The notes under the pieces: model-generated
Told to the model about the DNA's origin: nothing
Database searches by the model: none
The model's input: the letters and a program-made list of their open reading frames with translations, nothing else
Position numbers and translations under genes: made by a program
Shown here: in pieces, positions 1 to 5,360 of the stretch
Numbering within the stretch: position 1 is the first letter of the stretch
Layout: each line of letters opens with the position of its first letter
Assembly: GCA_023393655.1 (NCBI GenBank)
Contig: JAEWKP010000446.1
Location: forward strand, 1 to 9,353
Source of the DNA: Pseudomonadota bacterium
GTDB lineage: Bacteria; Pseudomonadota; Alphaproteobacteria; Rhizobiales; Beijerinckiaceae
DNA: 9,353 nt
Direction of reading: 5' to 3'

Positions 1-35
1 CTGGCGCCGAGCGGCCGCCCGCGGTGAAGTTCTGA
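1..35 (+). CDS. LemA family protein, C-terminal end only (partial)
   Basis: Codons in frame from position 3 read GAERPPAVKF and then TGA at 33-35. A short tail ending in P-x-V-x-F is typical of LemA proteins, membrane-anchored helical-bundle proteins whose genes commonly sit directly upstream of two TPM-domain genes, exactly as here. Only ten residues are visible, so the call rests on this tail plus the neighbourhood. The rest of the gene lies off the left edge. An unrelated gene, or chance in a GC-rich frame, cannot be excluded. Confidence 0.5.
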   Translation, partial: GAERPPAVKF

Positions 36-70
36 GGTTGGGACGACCTTGCGGGAAGAGCCAGGGGGAC

Positions 71-105
71 CCCCGCTCCCGTGTGGGAGAGGGGCAGGGG
101 TGTGG
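71..105 (-). repeat. Palindromic GC-rich repeat, copy 1 (REP-like, reverse orientation)
   Basis: A hairpin at 71-94 has two 10-bp arms with one mismatch (CCCCGCTCCC and GGGAGAGGGG) around a GTGT loop, followed by a CAGGGGTGT flank. The reverse complement of the unit (CACCCCTGCCCCTCTCCC followed by the returning arm) closely matches copy 2 at 181-218. Repeats of this CCCCTCTCCC type are common between genes in proteobacteria. It lies between the lemA stop and the TPM gene. Confidence 0.6.
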
Positions 106-165
106 GAAGGACGGGAAACGTTCTGGCCGAGCCCTTGCCGCAGCATCGGTTGGCTCGAAACTCCA

Positions 166-1014
166 ATGGTCCAACGGCCGACACCTCACCCCGACCCCTC
201 TCCTTACAGGAGAGGGGTTCTAGGTCGTGTTTCCGCGTTCTTCCTTTTCCTGCTCTGCGCTCTTCCCGCACTTGCCGCCGAGCCGACCTATCCCGCGCTC
301 ACCGGCAGGGTCGTCGACGGCGCCAACCTGCTGACGCCCGACGTCCGACAGAAGCTTGAAGACAAGCTCAAGGCGCATGAGGACAAGACTTCCGACCAGG
401 TCGTCGTCGCGCCCGTGCCCTCGCTCCAGGACGTCACCATCGAGGATTTCGCCAACGGCCTCTTCCGGCACTGGAAGCTGGGAGATAAGGCGAAGAACAA
501 CGGCGCGCTGCTGATCGTCGCGCCGAAGGAACGCAAGGTCCGCATCGAGGTCGGTTACGGGCTGGAAGGCGCTCTGACCGATGCGCTCTCGAAGGTCATC
601 ATCACCACGGCGATCGCGCCGAAATTCAAGACCGGCGATTTCGCGGGGGGCATCGAGGCCGGGGTCGACGCCATCCTGACCATTCTCGCGGGTGATGCCG
701 AGGATTGGCAGCGCCGCGCCGAGGTGCGCTCGGACGAGAGCACGCTGGGCGAGGATATCGCGGTGATCATCGCGATGATCCTCATCTTCCTGTTCATCGT
801 CGCCTTCCTGCGTGGCCTGAGCCGGCAGGGCGGCGTGCGTCGGCATCGCCTGCGCAACGGGCAATGGGTGACGCTGCCGCAGAGCACGGGCTGGAGCACC
901 GGTTCGGGTTCCAGTTCGGGCTGGAGCGGCGGCGGAGGCGGCTGGAGCTCCGGCGGCGGGTTTTCAGGTGGCGGCGGCTCGTCAGGCGGCGGCGGGGCTT
1001 CGGGAGACTGGTGA
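166..1014 (+). CDS. Secreted/membrane TPM-domain protein (YgcG family) with Gly/Ser-rich tail
   Basis: The function of this family is not settled. TPM domains (Pfam TPM_phosphatase) were named for a plant photosystem II repair protein, and bacterial members sit at the envelope beside LemA. From ATG 166 the protein is 282 aa. A signal peptide covers about residues 18-38 (hydrophobic stretch VSAFFLFLLCALPALA, probable cleavage after ALA). The TPM domain spans about residues 45-175, with the typical VVDGANLL start and NNGALLIVAP and RIEVGYGLEGALTDA motifs. A transmembrane helix follows at about 197-215, a basic linker comes next, and residues 241-282 are almost entirely Gly, Ser and Trp. The start is uncertain. 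ATG 166 has no clear ribosome-binding site, and the residues before the signal peptide are encoded by a palindromic repeat. TTG 49 and GTG 100 are alternative in-frame starts. The stop overlaps the next gene by one base. Confidence 0.8.
   Translation: MVQRPTPHPDPSPYRRGVLGRVSAFFLFLLCALPALAAEPTYPALTGRVVDGANLLTPDVRQKLEDKLKAHEDKTSDQVVVAPVPSLQDVTIEDFANGLFRHWKLGDKAKNNGALLIVAPKERKVRIEVGYGLEGALTDALSKVIITTAIAPKFKTGDFAGGIEAGVDAILTILAGDAEDWQRRAEVRSDESTLGEDIAVIIAMILIFLFIVAFLRGLSRQGGVRRHRLRNGQWVTLPQSTGWSTGSGSSSGWSGGGGGWSSGGGFSGGGGSSGGGGASGDW
181..218 (+). repeat. Palindromic GC-rich repeat, copy 2 (REP-like, forward orientation)
   Basis: A perfect inverted repeat at 194-218 has 11-bp arms (ACCCCTCTCCT and AGGAGAGGGGT) and a TAC loop, preceded by the flank ACACCTCACCCCG. 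It is the inverted partner of copy 1 at 71-105. Together the two units form a REPIN-like head-to-head pair about 150 bp long with about 75 bp between them. This copy lies inside the reading frame that leads into the TPM gene and encodes the residues PTPHPDPSPYRRG. Confidence 0.65.
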
Positions 1015-1619
1015 TGGACGCAGCCGACAGGGACGCGATCGCGGAGGCCGTGCGCCGGGCCGAGTTGCAGACGGCCGGCGAGATCGTTGTGGTGATCGAC
1101 CGGGCGGCGTCGAGCTATCGCAATATCCCGGTGATGCTGGCGTTGACGCTGGCGCTGGTCGTGCCATGGCCACTCCTGTCGCTGACGGTGATGAGCGCAC
1201 AGCGGATCTTCCTGATCCAGTTGCTCTGTGCCGTCGGTCTGCTGGCGAGCCTGCTCTGGTACGGCCGCGGCGGACGCTTCGTGCCCGGCTTCGTCAAGCG
1301 CGGGCGCGCGCATGACGTGGCGCTGCGGGAATTCACGGCGCGCGGGCTGACCCGGACGAAGGGACGCACCGGCGTGCTGCTCTATATCGCCCTGCAGGAG
1401 CGCTATGCCGAGATCCTCGCCGATACCGGCATCGACGGGCTGGTCGAGAAGGATACCTGGCGCGGCATCATCGAGCCGCTGCTCGCGGCGGCGCGGGAGG
1501 ATCGGTTGACCGAAGGGCTGATCGCGGCCGTCGGCTCGGTCGGGACGGTATTGGGACAGCATGTGCCGCCGGTGCCCGGCGATGTCGACGAGCTCTCGAA
1601 CAAGGTGATCCTGCTTTAG
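1014..1619 (+). CDS. TPM-domain membrane protein, second of a tandem pair
   Basis: This 201-aa protein starts at the ATG that overlaps the previous stop (TGATG), so the two TPM genes are probably translationally coupled. The N-terminus has the family pattern AELQTAGEIVVVIDR (about residues 16-30). Two hydrophobic helices follow at about 38-58 and 64-83, and the second half of the TPM fold resumes near residue 115 (GRTGVLLYIALQERYAEILAD). The domain thus appears split by a membrane hairpin, as in other short TPM proteins that follow lemA and a secreted TPM gene. There is no signal peptide. Its role is unknown, and an envelope function shared with its partner is inferred from synteny alone. The longer reading frame that opens upstream at 705 only shadows the first TPM gene. 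Confidence 0.8.
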   Translation: MDAADRDAIAEAVRRAELQTAGEIVVVIDRAASSYRNIPVMLALTLALVVPWPLLSLTVMSAQRIFLIQLLCAVGLLASLLWYGRGGRFVPGFVKRGRAHDVALREFTARGLTRTKGRTGVLLYIALQERYAEILADTGIDGLVEKDTWRGIIEPLLAAAREDRLTEGLIAAVGSVGTVLGQHVPPVPGDVDELSNKVILL

Positions 1620-1637
1620 ATCGCAGCGCGCGGAAGC

Positions 1638-2405
1638 TCAGCGCTTCGCCGGCCCCCTGGCGGCGCCGAGGATCGCGCCGGGCATCATATGGCCGTATTT
1701 GCCGGGGCGCTCGGCCTGGACGATGACGACATAGCCGTCGGCCTCAGGCGCCTCGGTCGCGGCGAGCGGCGCGGTGACGGTCGTCTCCTTGCCGGTCCAG
1801 TCGCCGACGCGCACCATGCCGCGCACGACATTGGCGTAGGACAGCGTGCGCCCCTGGTTCTCGCCGCGCGCAATCGGCACGGCCGCCTGATGCGTGGTCG
1901 GCAATACCCAGATGCCGGCTGTGGCCTCGCTCTCGCCTCCGGTTGGAGCGACCTGGATCCGGAGCGCGCCGTTCTCTTCCTTCAAGGCAATCCGGGCAGC
2001 GAACCCCGTCGTCGCGAACTGGCTCACCGCCTTCTCGATCTCGGCCCGCTCCGAGCCGATCGCATGGGCGGCGCCGTTGATGACGACCTGCGGGGTGTAG
2101 ACCTGCCCGTCGCCGCGGGCCTTGGCGTAGAACTTCTGGCGCTTGGCGAAGGAATCCTTGCCGAGCGTATCCTTCCAGCCGAGATAGTCCCAATAAGTCA
2201 CCGGCAGAGTGAGCGCGATCAGCTCGGGGTCCTTGGCGAGCTCGACGACGAGCGCATCGGCCGGCGGGCAGGACGAGCAGCCCTGGCTGGTGAAGAGCTC
2301 GATCACGGCCTTGGGAGGCTTCGCGGGCGTCTGCGCCTGGGCCGCCGCCATGCCGAGGGCAAAGGCGGCGACGGTCGCTGCGAGATGGCGCGGGCGAGGG
2401 GACAT
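1638..2405 (-). CDS. DUF1223 secreted protein with thioredoxin-like CxxC motif
   Basis: This 255-aa protein has an N-terminal signal peptide (MSPRPRHLAATVAAFALGMA, likely cleaved after an AxA-type site near residue 24). The mature part begins with VIELFTSQGCSSCPPADALV, the hallmark of DUF1223, which carries a thioredoxin-fold CxxC (Cys43, Cys46) followed by PPAD. YTPQVVINGAAHAIGS further on is also typical, including the cis-Pro region expected in this fold. A periplasmic redox or thiol role is plausible from the motif but is not established for the family. ATG 2405 is chosen because the signal peptide begins there; the frame stays open upstream to 2750, but that part has no protein-like character and overlaps lpxXL. 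The gene lies 68 bp downstream of lpxXL and could be read through from that operon. It converges on the TPM pair with an 18-bp gap. Confidence 0.82.
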   Translation of the reverse strand: MSPRPRHLAATVAAFALGMAAAQAQTPAKPPKAVIELFTSQGCSSCPPADALVVELAKDPELIALTLPVTYWDYLGWKDTLGKDSFAKRQKFYAKARGDGQVYTPQVVINGAAHAIGSERAEIEKAVSQFATTGFAARIALKEENGALRIQVAPTGGESEATAGIWVLPTTHQAAVPIARGENQGRTLSYANVVRGMVRVGDWTGKETTVTAPLAATEAPEADGYVVIVQAERPGKYGHMMPGAILGAARGPAKR

Positions 2406-2473
2406 GATCAGGACTCTGCGGACGACTTCTTTTCCGGAGGTTACCAAAGCCCGCAATCCCGTCACGAGGGAAA

Positions 2474-3454
2474 TCACGTTGCCTTGAAAACCGGCACGGT
2501 CGCGCGAGCGTGATCGAAGGCGTCGCGCGCGGCAGCCGAGATCATGTTGGGCCGCCAGCGGCGATGCATCCAGAGCCATTGCTCGGGATATTCGCGGACC
2601 CAACCCTCGACGACGGCGGTCATCATCGCCATCGCGCCCTGGACGTCGATCTCGCCATCGGCATCGCGCGGCAGGTCGAGCGGTGGGGTCAGCTCCAGCC
2701 GGAAGCGATGGTTCGGCAGGCGGATGACGCGCACGCCATGGACCGGGCATTCGAAGCGCTTGGCGAACTTGCCCATGATCGGGTTGGTCAGCGCCGGGCG
2801 GCCGAAGAACGGCACCACGACGCCGCGGGTGAAATGCTGGTCGATCAGCATGCCGAGATGTCCGCCATTCTCCAGCACCCCCTGCATGGCGAAGGCGGCG
2901 CCCTGCTTCGCTGCGGCGAGCCCGCCCATCGCGCCGGAGCGGATCTCGTGGACGACGGCGGCGATTGCCGGGTCGTTGGGAGCCCGGAAGACGGCGGTCG
3001 TCTCGAGGTCGTAGGCCTGGGCGCAGATCGCCGGCAGCTCCCAGTTGGCGAGATGGGTCGAGAAGATCAGGCCCGGCTTCTCGTCGTCCTTGAGCGCGAT
3101 GAAATGCTCGATGCCCTTGACCTCGACGCGCGATGGTTTGTCGGGGTCGTGGTAGTCATAGTCGAAGAGCGTCTTCAGATGGGCGTATTCGCCGGCGACG
3201 CGGCCGAGATTCTCCCAGGCGCCGCGCGCGATGCGCTTGACCTCGGCCTCGTCCTTCTCGGGGAAGGCTGCGCGGATATTGGCGAGTGCGATGCGGTTGA
3301 CCGGGATCAGCGGGCTTGCGCTGCGCAGGAGCCAGCCACCGAGATCGCTGGCGCGCTCGGGCCCGAGCAGGCGCAGGAAGCCGAACAGGGCGCGGATCAC
3401 GCCGATCATCACCGCGGCGCCGGCGCGCGCGGCGATAGCCTTCAATCGTCTCAA
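2474..3454 (-). CDS. lpxXL: LpxXL-type lipid A acyltransferase (LpxL/HtrB family), VLCFA transferase
   Basis: The family transfers acyl chains from acyl-ACP to a lipid A precursor at the inner membrane. The XL type uses AcpXL-bound very-long-chain (omega-1)-hydroxy fatty acid. From the TTG at 3454 the protein is 326 aa, close to the usual length of about 300-330. A membrane-proximal hydrophobic segment (MIGVIRALFGFLRLLG, about 16-31) leads into the lipid A acyltransferase domain. It carries the catalytic HX4E motif, HLANWE (His134, Glu139), the LIDQHFTRGVVVPFFGRPA block (around 203-221) and the C-terminal WLWMHRRW motif (293-300). TTG is preferred because AGGA lies 6 bases before it. The in-frame ATG at 3544 has no ribosome-binding site and adds 30 residues that do not look family-like. 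It is the last gene of the VLCFA block, 108 bp after the MDR gene. Confidence 0.88.
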   Translation of the reverse strand: MRRLKAIAARAGAAVMIGVIRALFGFLRLLGPERASDLGGWLLRSASPLIPVNRIALANIRAAFPEKDEAEVKRIARGAWENLGRVAGEYAHLKTLFDYDYHDPDKPSRVEVKGIEHFIALKDDEKPGLIFSTHLANWELPAICAQAYDLETTAVFRAPNDPAIAAVVHEIRSGAMGGLAAAKQGAAFAMQGVLENGGHLGMLIDQHFTRGVVVPFFGRPALTNPIMGKFAKRFECPVHGVRVIRLPNHRFRLELTPPLDLPRDADGEIDVQGAMAMMTAVVEGWVREYPEQWLWMHRRWRPNMISAAARDAFDHARATVPVFKAT

Positions 3455-3460
3455 GGTCGG

Positions 3461-3469
3461 TCCTGCCTC
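3461..3469 (-). promoter_or_regulatory. Ribosome-binding site supporting a TTG start for lpxXL
   Basis: On the minus strand the bases GAGGCAGGA end six bases before TTG 3454. No comparable purine-rich site precedes the other in-frame candidates, ATG 3544 and ATG 3409. This decides the start chosen for lpxXL. Confidence 0.5.
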
Positions 3470-3562
3470 AATCGCCCGTGCCGAGAGCAAGACAGGGCCT
3501 TGAAAAGGCGATCTGGGGCAGGACGCCGCCTGCGTCAAGCCCAAGCCGGCAGAGCATAGAGC

Positions 3563-4585
3563 TCAGAAGGCGATGACGACCTTGCCGAAGACCTTGCGGC
3601 CCTCGATCCGGGCAAGGCCCTTCTCGAATTCGGCGAGCGGAAAGACCGAATCGATCACCGGCTTCATGCCGCCGGCCATCTTCTCCAGCGATTGCGCGAT
3701 ATTCTCGATGCGGCAGCCGAAGGAGCCGGTGATGCGGTATTGCTGCTGGAAGAGCTGCATCAGGTTGATCGTGGCCGAGGGGCCGGAGGTCGCGCCGCAG
3801 GTGACGAGCCGGCCGCCGCGCTTGAGGCAGAGCAGCGAGCCGTTCCAGGTGTCGGCCCCGACATGCTCGAACACGACGTCGACGCCCTTGCGGCCGGTGA
3901 GCTTGCGCACGACGCCCTCGAAGCGGTCCTCGCGGTAGTTGATGACGTGATCGGCGCCGAGCGCCTTGGCCTTGGCGCCCTTCTCGTCGTCGCCGACCGT
4001 CGTGTAGACGGTGCAGCCGATCGCCTTGGCCATCAGGATCGCGGCGGTGCCGATGCCGGAGCCGCCGGCATGGACGAGCACGGATTCGCCGGGCTCCAGC
4101 CTGGCATTGTCGAACAGCATGTGCTGGACCGTGCCGAAGCCGATCGGGGCGCAGGCGGCATCCTCGAAGGAGACGCCCTTCGGTGCCTTGATGGTGAGGC
4201 GGGCCGGGCGGTTGAGCAATTCGCGGGCGAAGCCGTCGATATGGAAGCCCATGATGCCGGCGACGTTCTCGCAGAGATTGTCGCGGCCTTCGCGGCAGGC
4301 CTTGCACTGGCCGCAGGTGTCGGCGCCATAGGCGGTGACGGTGTCGCCGGGCGCGAAGCCGGTGACGCCCTCGCCGACGCAGACGATTTCGCCTGCCGCC
4401 TCGACGCCCGCCGCCTGGGGCATCTTGCGCTTGGCGAAGGCCATGCCGCGGAAGCCCCAGAGGTCGAGATAATTCAGCCCGACCGCCTTGATGCGGATCT
4501 GCACCTCGCCCGGAGCGGGCGGCGGCGGCGGCTCGATCTCTTCCAGGCGCAGGTCGCGGTCGCCATGAAGCTGCAGGGAACGCAT
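3563..4585 (-). CDS. Zinc-binding MDR dehydrogenase of the VLCFA cluster (adhXL-like), probable enoyl reductase
   Basis: This 340-aa protein of the medium-chain dehydrogenase/reductase family has an N-terminal GroES-like domain and a Rossmann domain with the nucleotide loop HAGGSGIGTAA (about 172-182). It carries four structural-zinc cysteines in a CGQCKAC...C pattern (Cys91, 94, 97, 105). The catalytic-zinc ligands of true alcohol dehydrogenases are missing: the usual GxCxTD region reads GLNYLDLWG, and the GHE motif reads GVE at 60-62. That looks like quinone oxidoreductases and the enoyl-reductase domains of polyketide synthases. Rhizobial VLCFA clusters carry an 'alcohol dehydrogenase' at this place. 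No other enoyl reductase is visible in the block, so reduction of 2-enoyl-AcpXL is my inference. AAAGG lies about ten bases before the ATG. The gene is 28 bp after the SDR gene. Confidence 0.85.
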   Translation of the reverse strand: MRSLQLHGDRDLRLEEIEPPPPPAPGEVQIRIKAVGLNYLDLWGFRGMAFAKRKMPQAAGVEAAGEIVCVGEGVTGFAPGDTVTAYGADTCGQCKACREGRDNLCENVAGIMGFHIDGFARELLNRPARLTIKAPKGVSFEDAACAPIGFGTVQHMLFDNARLEPGESVLVHAGGSGIGTAAILMAKAIGCTVYTTVGDDEKGAKAKALGADHVINYREDRFEGVVRKLTGRKGVDVVFEHVGADTWNGSLLCLKRGGRLVTCGATSGPSATINLMQLFQQQYRITGSFGCRIENIAQSLEKMAGGMKPVIDSVFPLAEFEKGLARIEGRKVFGKVVIAF

Positions 4586-4613
4586 CGGTTTTCGACCTTT
4601 CAGAACAATCGTG

Positions 4614-5360
4614 TCAGCGATGCACGCCGAGCTGGGCCGTCACGCCGCCATCGATCGGCAGCACGGTGCCGGTGATATAGGCGGCGGGCTCGCTCATCAG
4701 GAAGGCAGCGAGGCCGGCGACTTCTTCCGGCCTGGCGAAGCGGCCAGCCGGAATCTGGCCCTGCATCTTGTCGCGATAGGCGGCGTAGGGCGCCATCATG
4801 TCGGTGTCGACGAAGCCCGGCGCGATCACGTTGACGGTGACGCCGCGCTTGCCGGTCTCGACCGCCAGCGTCTTGGCATAGGAGATCAGCGCGCCCTTGG
4901 AGGCAGCATAGGCGGCGTTGCCGGGATTGCCGCGCAAGGCCGCGACCGAGCCGATCGCCACGATACGGCCGGCGCGGGCGCGGATCATGGCGCGCATCAG
5001 GCTCTTGGCGAGGCGGGTGAAGGCCCAGAAATTGACCTGCATCGCGGCTTCCGCCTTGTCCTGCGCCATCATCGCGGCCAGCGAATCATAGGGCTGGCCG
5101 GCATTGTGGACGAGGCCGAAATAGCTTTCGCCCTCGCGCGCCTCGCAGAACGCGTCGAGCGCATCCTTGTCGGAGAGGTCGAGCGGCAGCGCGGTGATGG
5201 CACGGCCGGGATGGCTCGCCGCGATCTCCTGCGCCAGCGCCTTCGCCTGGTCGGCAGAGGAGCGGAAGGTGAAATCGACATCATGGCCGGCGGCTGCGAG
5301 CGCGCGCACGATCGCGGCGCCGACGCCTTTGGCGCCGCCGGTGACGAGAACTTTTGTCAT
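4614..5360 (-). CDS. SDR family 3-oxoacyl-ACP reductase-like protein (FabG-like)
   Basis: This 248-aa short-chain dehydrogenase/reductase has the full classical set: nucleotide-binding TGGAKGVG (7-14), NAG (86-88), and the catalytic tetrad Asn110, Ser138, Tyr151 and Lys155 (YAASK). The C-terminal PIDGG element typical of FabG is present. It probably performs the NADPH-dependent reduction of 3-oxoacyl-AcpXL during VLCFA elongation. That role is inferred from family and position, because SDR substrates cannot be read from sequence. Its ATG overlaps the FabF1 stop in a 4-bp ATGA, which indicates translational coupling with the ketosynthase. As I recall, the six-gene rhizobial cluster (acpXL, fabZXL, fabF2XL, fabF1XL, adh, lpxXL) lacks this gene, so its presence makes the block more self-sufficient. 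Confidence 0.88.
   Translation of the reverse strand: MTKVLVTGGAKGVGAAIVRALAAAGHDVDFTFRSSADQAKALAQEIAASHPGRAITALPLDLSDKDALDAFCEAREGESYFGLVHNAGQPYDSLAAMMAQDKAEAAMQVNFWAFTRLAKSLMRAMIRARAGRIVAIGSVAALRGNPGNAAYAASKGALISYAKTLAVETGKRGVTVNVIAPGFVDTDMMAPYAAYRDKMQGQIPAGRFARPEEVAGLAAFLMSEPAAYITGTVLPIDGGVTAQLGVHR

Noticed and set aside
899..1011. Repeated GGCGGCGGCGG-type units that look like a tandem repeat
   Set aside because: They are in frame and encode the Gly/Ser-rich tail typical of YgcG-type TPM proteins, so they are coding low complexity and not a separate repeat element.
220..1562. Minus-strand open frames opposite the two TPM genes (220-864 and 555-1562)
   Set aside because: The plus strand has signal-peptide, TPM-domain and membrane features. 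The minus frames are Pro/Arg/Asp-rich shadows.
1620..1650. Possible bidirectional terminator between the convergent TPM and DUF1223 genes (GAAGC and GCTTC arms at 1633-1647)
   Set aside because: The stem is only 5 bp, lies partly inside the DUF1223 coding end and has no T-run. Too weak to call.
3497..3509. Small hairpin (GCCTT, GAA loop, AAGGC) in the gap between the MDR gene and lpxXL
   Set aside because: A five-pair stem with no T-run and ordinary surroundings; expected by chance.
2510..3559. Plus-strand open frame of 349 codons antisense to lpxXL
   Set aside because: The minus-strand frame has HX4E and other acyltransferase motifs. The antisense frame has no protein-like pattern and no ribosome-binding site.
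3468..4307. Second minus-strand frame of 279 codons overlapping the MDR gene
   Set aside because: An Arg/Pro-rich out-of-frame shadow of the MDR coding sequence.
3692..4675. Plus-strand open frame of 327 codons antisense to the MDR gene
   Set aside because: The minus strand carries a complete MDR protein. The antisense translation is low-complexity and has no family features.
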